Of a stretch of 64,000 bases of DNA, positions 49,406 through 61,040 are shown in pieces; within the stretch, counting starts at the first letter, position 1; each line of letters begins with the position of its first letter. Under the pieces are notes generated by a model that made no database searches, had not been told where the DNA came from, and worked only from the letters and a program-made list of their open reading frames with translations. The translations under genes were made by a program, and so were the position numbers. This stretch comes from Chara braunii (lineage: Eukaryota > Streptophyta > Charophyceae > Charales > Characeae), in NCBI GenBank assembly GCA_003427395.1, contig BFEA01000525.1, forward strand, positions 241,924-305,923. The letters are read 5' to 3'.

Positions 49406-52400
49406 ATGGAACAATCTCCAAAAAAATTGAAGGGGACGCCGGCCGCTGGGGTGGAGAGTCAGGAGGCACCGGGGTCTAAGAGGCAACGCACCCCGGTTCC
49501 GCGTCACGAGTTCACGGGCACTCCGGTTCCGAGGGGTGCACCTTCCCCAAGCACTCCGTCGACTCGTGTTTGGGGCTCTAGACCGGATAAGGTTGTGTTG
49601 ATGACTGGCGGGCCTGCGAGTCAGGAACGTGTGCCTGTCCGCAGCAGGAAAGATCTGCAGTGGAGGTTATGCCCGAACGTAAACCGTATGGTGAACGTAA
49701 ATCGTCTGGTGAAACGAATGTCGCGGGTCGGCAAGACGATGTGCCCGTGGTTGATCACAAGGACAAGTTCTGGATGTTGGACTAGGTGGGGGTGATCGGA
49801 GAACCATCGAGTGGCCTTGTTCTATACGTCGTCATGAAAGAAAATATTGTGCCGGTTGGCGGCCTGGTGAGGTGGACTGGACAAAATGCGCCGCCTGCAA
49901 CGTTCGAGTTGACGATGGTCCTGAATGGAAGAGGGGAAAGAATGCCGAATGATAAATACGTCGCTCTTCGATGGGCCAAACACGCAGGATTTGGAAAGTC
50001 GTTGGTTGATGTGTTCAACCCACCAAGGACAACGGAAGTGAAGTTGCCTAAGCTCATCGATGTCCTCGGGTTTTTCGATAGTAATGTGATCGTGGGCGAA
50101 GAGCCGGTTGTGCATCCAGAAGACCACATATCGGAGCCTAAATGCGTGCTTTCGAAAACCGTGGAGACTGGGCCTTCGATCACGATCCGCAATACGCTGC
50201 CTGGCCCGAAAGTTGGGCAGATTGGAGAGAAGGGTCCGTGCCTCGGACTGGTCGTGCCGTCAGCCCCTGTGAAGTCTAGGCCAACGGCGACCGAAGCACC
50301 AGTTGCCTTGGGCAGCCGACCGCGCTATGTAGCGGCCACCAAGGGACCTCTCCCCTTGGTGGGCCAGCAACGCTATGACTACACTGTGCCAAGCCGCGCA
50401 GAGGAAGCTCATGAGTATTTTGAAGATGATGATGAAGAGAAAAGCGAGGAATATTCGGAACGAGCAGGAGGACAGGAACAGTATGCGGTGTGTGTCGGCG
50501 ACATGACGAGGCATCCAGGGGAGACAAGTAAAGTGGTTGGACATGATGAAGACAGTGAGCACACTATGAGCGAATTGGGTGGAAAGGTTGGTCTGGCAGG
50601 AGGATACGGGAGCAACTACGAAGGATGTGAGGGGGATGTGCATCCAACACGAGGGGGGGTGCACCACGCGACAGTGCCTGTGGCTGGGCATACAGATGGT
50701 GCAGGGCTTACTGAGCGAAAGAGGAAACACAGGCAGGAGAGGACAAGTGCTTTGGAGAGTAAACAGAGTAAGCAAGAAGCGGGTGAAAAAAGACAATTGA
50801 TAATATTGTCCGTGGATGAGGCGGTCCAGCGAACACGGGAGACTGAGGCGGCCACGAAGAAAAAGCAGCAGCCAAAAAAAAGAAAGGCAAAAGGTGGTAT
50901 CATGGAAAAGACTTCCGTTTTTCCAGCGGAACAACCACAATCGGATGAAGAGGCCAAAGGCAAGACAGTTACTAGGCCGCCAAGTTTGCGAAATGTGTCA
51001 TCGGTGACTTCTTCGGGTGTTCTCAGCAAAGGCTTCTTCCTTGAGTTGGACGAGCATGGGAACCAGTGTCCAGACATGGAATTCATTTCTGTCAAGTTCG
51101 ACGGAATTCTGGATATCCCCGACGGGGAATTCAGATACAATCAACGCTATCTTCTGCAGCAGACGATTGATGACATTTATGACGCAATGGTTGCATCGGA
51201 TGAGGCTGCTATCAGAGAGAGCACGACTGGAGCTGCGAGCGTGAATGTTTGTACATTGTATGAAAAACCTGTCCTTTTGTTGGTTGCCCTCCGTGATACA
51301 TTGCATACTCACGCTTCAGGGAGGATTGTGAGAGCAAGCAGGGTGTTGCTCGATGAATTCGACCTCGGCTCTGTGAACAAGTACTACTACTACTCCTCTC
51401 AGCGGTCAGCATAACGTGGCGGCGGCAAGAAGGTGTTTTGTTGAACGCCCTAACATCGCACAAGAGCTCCGATTGGATCGCTGGACTGCGAGGCCTGTTT
51501 AATATCCGGATAAGAGCATGGACAATTACGGCACGTTGAGCACTTTCCAGAATGCCAAGGACAAATGGAACACCCCACCGCACCAGATCGTGGTCATCCA
51601 GAACGTACGGAAGTTGTGGCACGCATCGAACTGTCATGAAGCTAAAGGCAGCTCAGCGGCAGAAGTGAAAAATGCAGATTATAGAAAGTTTGCAGGACAG
51701 TCTCTTCGTTTGACCGGGATTCGTAATTTGGTTAACATGTCCCTTACTACTCAATAGAGTTGCCAGTGGTCTGAAGCCCTTGGGCCCTACATGTTGTTGG
51801 CAAGGGTGACAGATGACGTTTTCGAAAAGGTGCAACAAGTGTACGCCGCATGGGAAGCTGGACAATTTTCGGGGAGAGATGTTGTGAAGTCTGCTACCAA
51901 ACAAGGTGAATCAGGAAAGGCACCGAGGGCTGGACCCGGATTTGAGTTGAAAGGTGGAGTTAGGTTTTCGGTTCACTGGGTTAAGGGTACCAAAGGACCG
52001 GGTTACCTCGTGGCTGTGCACGATCCGGATATCAGAGCGTGGAAGTCTTTTCTAGCGCTTGGGAGGCGTGAGTGGCTTCAACTGTTGCGAGACATTCTCA
52101 CAGGCAATGTAATACTGACTCCTAAGCAAAGTGGAGCTGCTCAACGTGCCGGGAAACATTCAACGGAGACATACGCGGAAATGGTGAAGATTGAAAGAGC
52201 AATGTTGAGGATGTTTCACTACTTCGTCTTCATTTATGACCCTCACAGGAAGTCGTCAGAGTGGACAGAACCATTCTTCAACAACCTTTCTGATTTGTTT
52301 GCTAAGCACTGTGATGAAGGATTGACGTCCGGGAGGTGGATCGACCAGCGTCGCCATTTCAAAGACATGAATTGGGTGCGAACGTTCCCGGCTACACTTG

Positions 52401-54370
52401 GAGGAGAGGAGGAAAAATGAAAAGAGGGCTTCAAGAAAACAGCATCACTTGCTGCGAAATGCCCCAAAGAGTTCGTGCAGTTTGTCAACAAGCTGCTGCG
52501 CAGATCAGAAACCAGGGGTTCGGAAAGCATAAGAATGTCGGGTATGGCAAAATATATACATTTCAAAAAACAGAACGTGAACTCTGTTTTCGTCCCGTTC
52601 CAATGGGAACCAAGCGATATTTCAGACGAGATGGATTCCAAGGAAATATATAGAGTCGTCAAACATCCGAGTTGCCACACGGCCGTGCTGGATTTGTGTC
52701 ACCCAACCCAGATAGGGGTGCGGACTGAAGAAATCTTTGATGGTCTACGGAAGTTCATGGGAAAACTGGTTGGTGATTATTGGACATTATTGTGCTTCGT
52801 TCTGCGGTCGTGCGAGTATACATTTTTCAAGCGAATTACAAGCTGGGACATTGACATTCACTTGTCTATTCTAAAGTGGACTCGTCAGCAACAAACGAAG
52901 GCGAAGCATTCATATAAGGTTGCGAACTTGCCTTTGGAGGACACAGACAGAATGGTTGTCATCATGTACTCCAACGATGGGGATTATCACGGCAACACTA
53001 TTCCCTTGCTTGAAAACATTCCAGCAAGCACTCCAGCTGCAAATCGATCATCTGGTGAGCAGGCGGGTGACTTATCAACACTTGTGCGCAGAGAGAGAAG
53101 GCCAAAGATGTTGGCTGATGTCGTGGAGAAGAACTTTACGCCCACGAAGTTGAAAATGGCAGGTATGGAGCCAAAAAAGAAATTTGTGTACGAAGGTATG
53201 GAAAGGGAGCCAAATGCGATGGTGAAGACATTGGTGCATTTTTGTCCTGCGGATGAGGTGGTTGTTTACCTGGGAAAAGGTCATGCGGCGTTGATTTGGG
53301 AGTTGTTCAAGAGTCACCGTCATTGCATTGTTCTGGAAGGTGAGGGTATGAAGTTCGAGTTTCTCGTTCAATTCGTCAACAGGATGATCAAGAGTGGAGG
53401 TTACTTCGCCAAATTTGTTAAGCCGCCTCCTCGACATGATGAAAAGCGTGATCTCGTCTACAAAGTCGGCCAAAACATCGTCAACATTTGGGAGTTCCTT
53501 TTCGAGACTAAGCCAAAAAATAGAGAGGAACGTGCATATGTCGCCAGAAGGCGAAAAATGGAATCACTTCTGAGGGGGTATCATAAGGCACTAGCGGAGA
53601 CGGAAGTTGCATTTCTAAACCGTTTGGAGATGATGTACTTCGACGAACACATCGGGGTGTTTACAATCGCAGATTATGCAACTTGTTTTGGGGAAGGCTT
53701 CGATGCTGAGGACTCGGAGGAAGAGAGTGAAGATGGTACTTTGCAAGCGGCTTTGGCAGATGAGAGGCAAAAAGCTTGTAGCTCGGCTTCACAGAAGATG
53801 GGTGCGCCGGGCACATCGTCCGGTTCAGGGGGGGCTTCAAGTATGGCAGTTACAACGGACCAGTTTCAACGGACCAGTTACATGGAGGGCAACACAACAG
53901 TGCTATCTTCCGGCGCAGTTCCGGATGATCCGAGGGTGCAGGCAATGCTCTCCCTAGAGGTTATGGCAAGTCTGTCAGCACTTGCACATAGACTGGCTAC
54001 TGTTTTGGAATTGCTACGCTCTCAAACTCCTCAACAATTTCCGTCTGAGCCTTTGGAGTACGAGATTGAAGACATCATCCCTCCGGACATTGCACGGCCT
54101 CCTGGACCTATTGTGTGCCGATACGATTATACGGTGATGCCTGACAACGTATGGGGTCATCACATTATATGGCACCCCCACCACTTCCAACCTGCATTGG
54201 CGAGAGGGAACTGGGTAATGGCTATAGAAGAAGAAGGGGGGTGGCAATTTTGCCTCCACAGACGTATGTCACAATCCAAGTTTGTCACACACGCCAGAAA
54301 TCAGATTGGCAAGCGACTACTGCGACTTAATCCGAAGGTTTCTGACTCAAGACTGGATGCAAGGACATAA
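49406..54370 (+). pseudogene. Large interrupted gene: unknown N-terminus plus DNA-methyltransferase-like domain
   Basis: Coding starts at ATG 49406 (MEQSPKKLKGTPAAGVESQE, basic/Pro-rich), shifts frame near 49660, passes a TAG (49783-49785), and continues as a 542-codon frame (49786-51414) with a GLVLYVVMKENIVPVGGLVR region, a charged low-complexity middle, and a folded-looking end (GILDIPDGEFRYNQRYLLQQ). A frameshift near 51405 leads into another frame, open to 54370 except TAA 51500, TAG 51755 and TGA 52418. From 52475 that frame resembles beta-class N6/N4 DNA methylases: AVLDLCHPTQIGV sits at the DPPY position, then TLLCFVLRS and SILKWTRQQQ, and later VKTLVHFCPADEVVVYLGKG followed by HRHCIVLEGEGM, the motif X/I region (family DPFxGSG). 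Both signature motifs have lost key residues, so it is probably non-catalytic. Ends at TAA 54368-54370 but the frame runs on. Confidence 0.6.
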
Positions 54371-55415
54371 GAAAATTTTCAGGAGTTCAAAACATCTCGA
54401 TGGCTTGAGTATCTGAAAGAGTTCTATGATCGAGAAACAAGTCCAGCTTTTGGATATAATTGGCGTATCGAAGAGGAACTTCAAGACAAAGTTGGGGAAA
54501 GGAAAGGAGCGCGCGGCGATGAGAGAGGCAAGGGATCAGGATCAGGCGGCGGTGCACTTGGCAAGGGAACAAGATCAAGCGGTGGTGAACATGGCAAGGG
54601 ATCGGAACCACGGGGCGGTGCCAGTGGCAAGGGCCTGGGACCGAGCGTCGGTGCAAGTGAAAAGCCAATAAGTCATGGTGAACTGCAAAAACACGAAATG
54701 TGTCAAGGGCGTCAAGCAAGAGAGGGAAAGGTATCAAGACCAAGCGGCGGTGCACATGACAAGGGATCGGGTTCGCCTCTGGGATTCGGACCAAGCAGCA
54801 GTGCACATTGCAGGGTATCGGGTTCGCCTCTGGGATTAGGACCAAGTGGCGGTGCACATGGCAGGGGATCGAGAGACGATGCAAGTGGCCAGGATTTGGG
54901 AGGAAGCGGCGGTGCAAGCGTCAAGGGCGTAAGTCATGGAGAACTGCCGAAATGTGTCGAGGACGTCCTTCCGGATGACCAAGTTTGGGCAACCACTGTG
55001 TTGGCGAGCGAGAGTGTTACTGCGCAAGTGGATAATACTGGTGCACTTGCAGAATTAGAGATGCCATTGGATATGCCAGCTGAGAAAGACGGACATGCAG
55101 TCTCTCTGGACATGAAAAATGAAAGTGCGACTGCAGGTGCAAACGAAACTGCCAATGTACAGGTCATCGAAGAGGATGAAGGACATATAGTACTAAGTAC
55201 ACGGGAGCAACATACGCTTGTACAGCCTGAACTTATGGTTGCAAAATCAGAAGCACAACAGTCTGCTAACCTCGTGATATCTATCAACGAATCTCCTTTT
55301 ACACCATCGCATAGTGCGATAGAAGATCGTGTTGAAGACAAAGTGTTAGTGAGTCACCGAGGTGAGCACGTACTTATCTCTAAGGGAATATCTAATACTG
55401 TATGCGGATTAGGGG
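54371..55415 (+). pseudogene. Gly-rich repeat segment continuing the methyltransferase-like frame
   Basis: After the TAA at 54368 the same frame stays open to 55537: ENFQEFKTSRWLEYLKEFYD, then Gly/Lys/Ser-rich sequence with 51-bp (17-residue) repeats at 54741, 54792 and 54843 (SGGAHDKGSGSPLGFGP type), then acidic sequence. A GTACAT donor at 55416 fits in phase with the acceptor at 55598. This suggests a link region of one long protein rather than an independent gene; the stretch 55416-55537 would be intron. Confidence 0.5.
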
Positions 55416-55598
55416 GTACATGCACTCATCTCATAGGAACTAATTTTTTGCCTACGTTTGCAACCGTGCGCTCGGTCATGAGAAGAAATGAAGTAGAATA
55501 TTGTGTATCTCTTATTTGCAATTATGTGGAAAATTGAACTTAAACTCATAATGTTTTGTCTTGTCAATCGTTGTCGTTTTATATTGTTGAACATGCAG
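55416..55598 (+). other. Probable intron 1 before the Ulp1 exons
   Basis: GGGG/GTACATGC at 55415-55416 and TTGAACATGCAG/GG at 55598 give a 183-bp intron that joins both exons in phase 1. Inferred from splice consensus and reading frame only. Confidence 0.45.
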
Positions 55599-56792
55599 GG
55601 CGACGAAAAGAACTGTGGAAAACGACGCACGTACGTTCGCAAAGGCAGAGTGAGAAGAATATTATTCGTCGTGGCTTGCAAGCCTTATCGACTTTGCCGT
55701 TATTGCCCAAAAAAGAGAGAAGAAGACTTACACCTATGACATTTCCATCTATGAAGCCAGTTGCCCTAAGGATGTTTAAAGCTATTGGAATAAGCCTCGG
55801 AGAAGGGAAGAAATTGCATCGCGAAGGTTGCAATTTATCTATTGTGGATGGTAGCTCTGATAGCGAAACAGATAGACAACAAAAAACATGAACTCGGGTC
55901 TACGTCGTACATCACATAACGAAAAGTTCGTTTTTGTATGAAGTCCTAGTCGTTCCGTTGTTGTTTATATGTGTGTTTGTTTGCAGTTCATGACCCTTCG
56001 TTCCAGATTCCTTTAGCAACAGAACGCCTCACCGTAGAAGAAAAGTAGTACCTTGACATGATTACAGGCAGCAGCGAAGACAATGAAGCATACGACATTG
56101 TCGATTACAAGGGGAGCTGGAAGGTGGGAAAGGAAGACATCATGGTCGTCGTCGAGGATGGGAAATGGTTAAATGACGAAGTCGTCAATTTGTACCTGCT
56201 AGCCGTCCAGATGACCAATGACCACATCAAGGTTGATTCGGCATGTATAGAAGTGACAAGAAATCATGAAAACTCTTGTAGTGTTCCTTTTGTGTACATT
56301 TTCAATTCCTTTTTCTTCACTCGATTGTCAGGTGCTTCGAGGTTTGAAACCGCATATTCCGAAGGGATGAAATGGGTGAAGGACATAAATTTTTTTTATC
56401 ATGACTTAGTGATTATCCCTCTTCATTTTGGAAATCACTGGGCCTTAGCTTATGTCAGCATAAACGGTCCGAACTGTAAATTCCACCTCATAGACTCTCT
56501 CCCTCGTGTTGACTATGTTTCAGTCCTTGAACGTTTGGAAGATTTTTTCGAAGCGGAGTTTCATCGACACAAACTTCATGAAAGATATCATGTGGACGGG
56601 CCTACATCCTCCTTTGATATATCAGTAAATGGGATTCTTGCTCAAGAGGATCTTTGTAGTTGTGGTGTTTTTATGTTAGGTTTTGCATCTTCGCTTGCAA
56701 GAGGTCACTTCACTCCATTAACTTTCTCACAAGCCAATATTTCTGATATGAGGCTTAGAATAGCATTTGACATTTTGTCCATGGTTAGATAG
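55599..56792 (+). CDS. Ulp1-like cysteine protease (C48), two exons
   Basis: Exon 55599-55850 (RRKELWKTTHVRSQ, then FPSMKPVALRMFKAIGISLG), intron 55851-55986 (GATG/GTAGCT to TTTGCAG, phase 1), then exon 55987-56792. A TAG at 56046-56048 interrupts the second exon just before ATG 56058. From that ATG 244 codons are intact and carry the whole Ulp1 fold: KWLNDEVVNLYL (substrate-binding start), catalytic His in FGNHWALAYV, Asp in FHLIDSL, oxyanion Gln in ILAQED and Cys in LCSCGVFML. Ulp1 enzymes process or remove SUMO-type modifiers; many transposons of plants carry such domains. It could be made alone from the internal ATG. Probably the C-terminal domain of the preceding gene. Confidence 0.8.
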
Positions 56793-56799
56793 GAAAGTC

Positions 56800-58740
56800 A
56801 ATGAGGTGCGACTAAAGCTACAGTCCGTAGTTAATATTTTGTTGATGAGATTGACATGTTTACAGAGTGTAAGCATTCGACGTAAAAACTTGGCATTGTA
56901 TTATATTTTGAGCACAAGCAACACAGGAGCATGATTGTTTTGAACTTGTATAATCATGACTGTGCATTGCTAAACTTTGATATATGAACATTGTTTCGTC
57001 CTTATTTTGCTTTGTCGTTATTTCGATTTGTCGTTATTTTGCTTTGTCGTTATTTCGTCTATAATTTTCTCATTTCGTTCTGCCAATTTACAGTTCAAAA
57101 AAAAAGTGAACATGAAAACAATTTCACTTATAACGAAAACACTGTTAACTCTTCCTATTTTCTTTGGTACTATCACCACGAGGATGACTAAGGTCCAATC
57201 ACGGGTTCGATCGACCCATCAGATTTAAATTCCGTGATTCTTTGAAATGCAGCGAGTTGCTATGCCGGAGAATATCCATAAGGAGTGAAACTAATCGGTG
57301 GATAATTTCCCATACTGATTTCATGTTCAATCACATTCATCTTGCTAATGTCGCGATCGTGCACACTCAATACGACTTCATATCCATGCAATACATCCTT
57401 TAAAAACTTGAGTGCGACAGTAATGTGACCATCGGGTTGGCCCCAAAAATATCGGTTCGGATTTCAAATCAATTGGGGACAAGCAGACACATTCCCTCCA
57501 TGATGGACAACATTGAACTGCTACTCTTGACTGAGAACACAGTGACAAGCATTTAAGATTTCGCGGGGCTGATCATTTTCGTTTCCTTTCCTTCTTTATC
57601 AATCTATGGATCAGTGGTGCTAAGCGCAATTTTCAATCCCGTGAGCTCATTCGTTTCATCCACTAGATCCTGAACGTCCCGAACCGGTGTCTCGACATCT
57701 TCCTTAATTAATCCTAACATTGCATCTTTTGTGAGCAAAGGTCAAGGCAAAGAGGTGAAGAGATCGAGATATTGCGACAGTTGCGGGTATCTCCTCTAGA
57801 GAGAAAGTGTACTACCAATACTCAAACAGAAAGATCACGGTTCCAAAGGGTCAGTCATATATGTGATCTGGATAAAATAATACCCTGTAGTAATAATAAA
57901 ATAAAATGAAAAAATTCCTAGGCTACCAGCCGGGCCGCCCGGGTCCCGGGTGCCCAGCCCGTGCAAGGACCAGGGAAGGTCCCAGGGGAATAAAAAAAAA
58001 CGAAAAAATCCAAAACAAAACTTTGTTACGCAGAAGGATAAAATTAACAACTTTTGCTTCAGGGTCACATCAACATTCTTCACCAAATTTAAAATAAAAT
58101 TTAAAAATAAAATTTAAAAATAAAATATTTATTATTATTATTATTATTTTATTTTTTTTGGCTTGGTCAAGCAAGTGACCTCGGGCCACTCTGGTAGCCT
58201 AGGAAAAAAAAAAAAAAAAATGTTATGAAAAAAAAGTAATTAAACAAAATTTGGCCGAGCATTACATTCGAATTCCTTACAAAATTTGAAACAAAAATAA
58301 AATACGGAGAACAAATAATAATAATAATAATAATAAAAATAATAATAATAATAATTTAAAAAAAAAACAAAAAAAAAACAATTAAATTTAGTGAATGCGC
58401 GAGCACGTTTTTGACAATGTCATATTTGGCGATTTGGCATTTTGTTTTGGCATATCGAAATGCCCTGAAAATTTACAGATGTGTACTTCGCATAATACAC
58501 AACCCACTACAAACGTTTTAGCAAATAATAAAATTGTTTAGACCCCGAACTAATGTGAAAACAAAAGTAAGAAGTGAAAAAAAACATGGACGAGCACGTT
58601 TTGACACTGCCATCTTTGGCCATTTTTAATCTTTTTGCGTCTGAACCAAATGACGTCAAAATATATTGTCATGTACCTCACGTTATTAAGAACTTAAAAA
58701 AAACAAAAACTCAGAAGAACAAAAAAAAATAGCCCCGGAA
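56800..58740. other. AT-rich non-coding region with microsatellites
   Basis: Contains (ATT)n near 58128-58150, (AAT)n near 58311-58355, several A8-A17 runs, and a short GC-rich palindromic patch at about 57930-57970. No gene or RNA recognised. Confidence 0.6.
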
Positions 58741-58846
58741 ATAATTTTTTGTAGGGGCCCAATGCCATCGGGTTCAGACCCCGTATGGGACCCCGAATAC
58801 CCGTACGTACGGAGATCGGCCCGAGGATCTCATTACGTACGCGCTG

Positions 58847-58909
58847 GTGACCCTGTATATATTCAGCCTCCTGATGAGTCGGTGAAACTCCGACGAAACA
58901 GTTTGTCAC
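58847..58909 (+). ncRNA. Hammerhead ribozyme core
   Basis: CTGATGA at 58871-58877, stem II GTCGG/CCGAC (58878-58882 / 58890-58894) with a 7-base loop, then GAAA at 58895-58898: the conserved catalytic core. In a type III reading, CTG and GTGAC (58853-58855, 58847-58851) pair with CAG and GTCAC (58899-58901, 58905-58909) as stem III with GUA as cleavage triplet. The 13 bases where stem I should be do not pair. A type I reading gives stem III ACA/TGT with GUC as cleavage site but a poor stem I. Core certain by pattern, activity doubtful. Confidence 0.6.
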
Positions 58910-58950
58910 AGCCCCTCGTTTGTTGTCCTCTTCTCCCTCTCTGCCTACAG

Positions 58951-58972
58951 TTTACCGGGCAGTTCTATTTGA

Positions 58973-59010
<38 letters not shown>

Positions 59011-59032
59011 TCAAATAGAACTGCCCGGTAAA
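58951..59032. repeat. Perfect 82-bp palindrome with (TA)n core
   Basis: TTTACCGGGCAGTTCTATTT-GACGAT at 58951-58976 is followed by about 30 bp of TA and its exact complement ending 59032. It can extrude as a cruciform or fold as a hairpin. It lies 42 bp downstream of the hammerhead core. Confidence 0.95.
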
Positions 59033-59059
59033 TATATGTCGTCACAAACAAAATATATA

Positions 59060-59480
59060 ACGTTACCCGATCGGACGTCCGAACCCCCCCTGACCGTCTG
59101 GGGTTAACCGATCGGACAACCAGTCGATCGTCCGCCCGGGGCCCTGCGTCCGATCGACGACAAAATTGGGGGGGCCGCTTCCATGGGGAATCCGAGGCTG
59201 TGAGGTCGAGAAGCGGGCAGGGGCGAACGGGGGGAACCGAAGGGAGAAATTTTTCGAGGCCGATAGGGCCTCCAAAATCAAAAACGAAAATTGCCCGATC
59301 TGGGCCGTCAGATCTTTGAGATCGACAGCCCAGATCGGGCCGATTTCAAATTCGAATTCCCAGGTGTCGCGACCCTCTCTCGCGTGCAACTTCGCCCAAC
59401 CCTGTCGTTAGAGTTCGGCGTTGCAGGTGCCGAACCCCGACGCCCAACGATCGCAACCCACGCGCCATCGCCCGCCCGCG
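59060..59480. other. GC-rich non-coding block with CGATCGG motifs
   Basis: CCGATCGGAC appears twice (about 59088 and 59108) and CGATCTGGGC/GCCCGATCTGGG repeats near 59293 and 59330 in inverted arrangement. No gene recognised. Confidence 0.4.
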
Positions 59481-59514
59481 CCAGGTGAGTTTGATTCCCT
59501 TCGTGCATGCCATT

Positions 59515-59800
59515 TCCTCCTCCTCCACCTCTTCTTCCTCCTTTGCCTTCTGGTTCTCCTTTTGTCCTCCTCGTCCTCCATCTCCTCCACGTCTTCTTCC
59601 ACCTCCTCCTCATCATTTTTTTCCTCCTCCTCTTCCGCTCCTCTTCCTCCTCCTCCTCCTCCTCCTCCTCCTCCTCTTTTTTTTCTTCCTCTTCCCCATC
59701 CTCCTTCTCCTCCTCCTCCTCTTCCACCTCCTCCTCCTCGTCATCCTCGTCGTCGCCATCCTTCTCCTCGTTGTCCTCCTCCCCCTTCCCCCCCCCTCCA
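59515..59800 (+). repeat. (TCC)n polypyrimidine tract
   Basis: Nearly pure C/T, dominated by CTC/TCC and CTT triplets. Pro/Ser/Leu-rich frames on plus and Glu/Arg-rich frames on minus arise from it and are not genes. Confidence 0.9.
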
Positions 59801-59975
59801 ACTCTTCTTCTTCTACGCCAACGTCCACCTCCTAGTCGTCATCGACCTCCCTTCCCCTCCGGTCGCTCGCTTCCCTTGTGGCAGTCAGGCGTTCATAGCG
59901 ACATTGCTTTTTGATCCCTCGACGTCACTCTTCCTATCACTGTCGAGCAGAATCCACCAAAGTGTTGACGAACAT

Positions 59976-59978
59976 CAT

Positions 59979-60033
<55 letters not shown>

Positions 60034-60183
60034 CAATCAACCAATCAATCTATCAATCATTCAATCAGTCGGGATCCAGTCGAATCGATTGGTTCGATAG
60101 GATCTTGATCAAGATCCTATCGAACCAATCGATTCCACGATATCCCGACTGATTGACTAATTGATAGATTGATTGGTTGATTG

Positions 60184-60238
<55 letters not shown>
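59976..60238. repeat. 260-bp inverted repeat with (TCAA)n ends
   Basis: The left arm is (TCAA)n then CAACCAATCAATCTATCAAT and GTCGGGAT...; the right arm is its near-exact complement, ending in (TTGA)n. The centre GGATCTTGATCAAGATCC is a perfect palindrome extending to about 52 bp. Arms differ by a few bases. Confidence 0.9.
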
Positions 60239-60639
60239 ACATGTCATTCGTTAAAAGAGGCCATTATATTTTAAATTGGTACTCGCAAACTATTAATTTC
60301 ATGTCAAAATCATCATATTTTTTACTTGAATGAAACTTAGGATACGAGTGGTGAACCCGAAGAATGCAATTGACAGACCATAAATTGAAACTGAACTGGA
60401 GATTCAACACAATCACGTACTGAACATGATTGATTAAGTGTGGATTCCATTGCACTTGCATAATTTTTTTTACTTAAAAACCGTTATGGTAATAACATGG
60501 AGTTATAAGAATTTGAAACTCAAGAGAAGTTCAACTGTTACACTCAATGCAATGAGACACAGAACAACAAATTGAACGTTGAACTCTCGATTTCATCACA
60601 CCTTGCTCGATTTTGTGTGAGCATTGAATCGAACCCATT

Positions 60640-61040
60640 TTACATGATATTATGACTCGTATTTATTTATTGGTTCTCAATCGAAGTGTGACTTTAAGGC
60701 AATCAAACGGTAAACGAGATGGTTTAAGTATGAATTTCGTCGCACTTCGATAATTTATGTATCAAGTTAAACTTACAAAGACGTGACTGGTGTGACTTGC
60801 ATAAATTGGATCTCAATCGAAGACTAAAGGCAATCACACGGTAAACGAGATGGTTTACGTATGGATGTCATCGCACTTCGGTAATTTATGTTCTACTAAC
60901 TTAAAAGACGTAACTGGACCAGGTGTGCCTTGCATAAATTAGAACGCAATCGAATAGTAAAGACCATCACACGGTAAACGAGATTGTTTAAGTATAGATT
61001 TCATCGCACTTCGATAATTTTGGACTCCATCGTACTTCGA
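60640..61040. repeat. About 132-bp tandem repeat, three copies
   Basis: CGGTAAACGAGAT recurs at 60708, 60839 and 60972, each followed by GTTTA-GTAT and TCGCACTTCG-TAATTT. Weaker related sequence lies at 60400-60480 and 61130-61200. No gene seen between 60240 and 61440. Confidence 0.8.

Noticed and set aside
49783-54370. Reassigned stop codons explaining in-frame stops
   Set aside because: All three stop codons occur internally, and frameshifts are also present; ordinary pseudogene decay is simpler.
58847-59032. Complete retrozyme made of hammerhead plus palindrome
   Set aside because: Only one ribozyme core is visible and no direct repeats or PBS/PPT delimit an element.
59308-59914. Acidic or Pro/Ser-rich proteins
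   Set aside because: By-product of the polypyrimidine (TCC)n tract.
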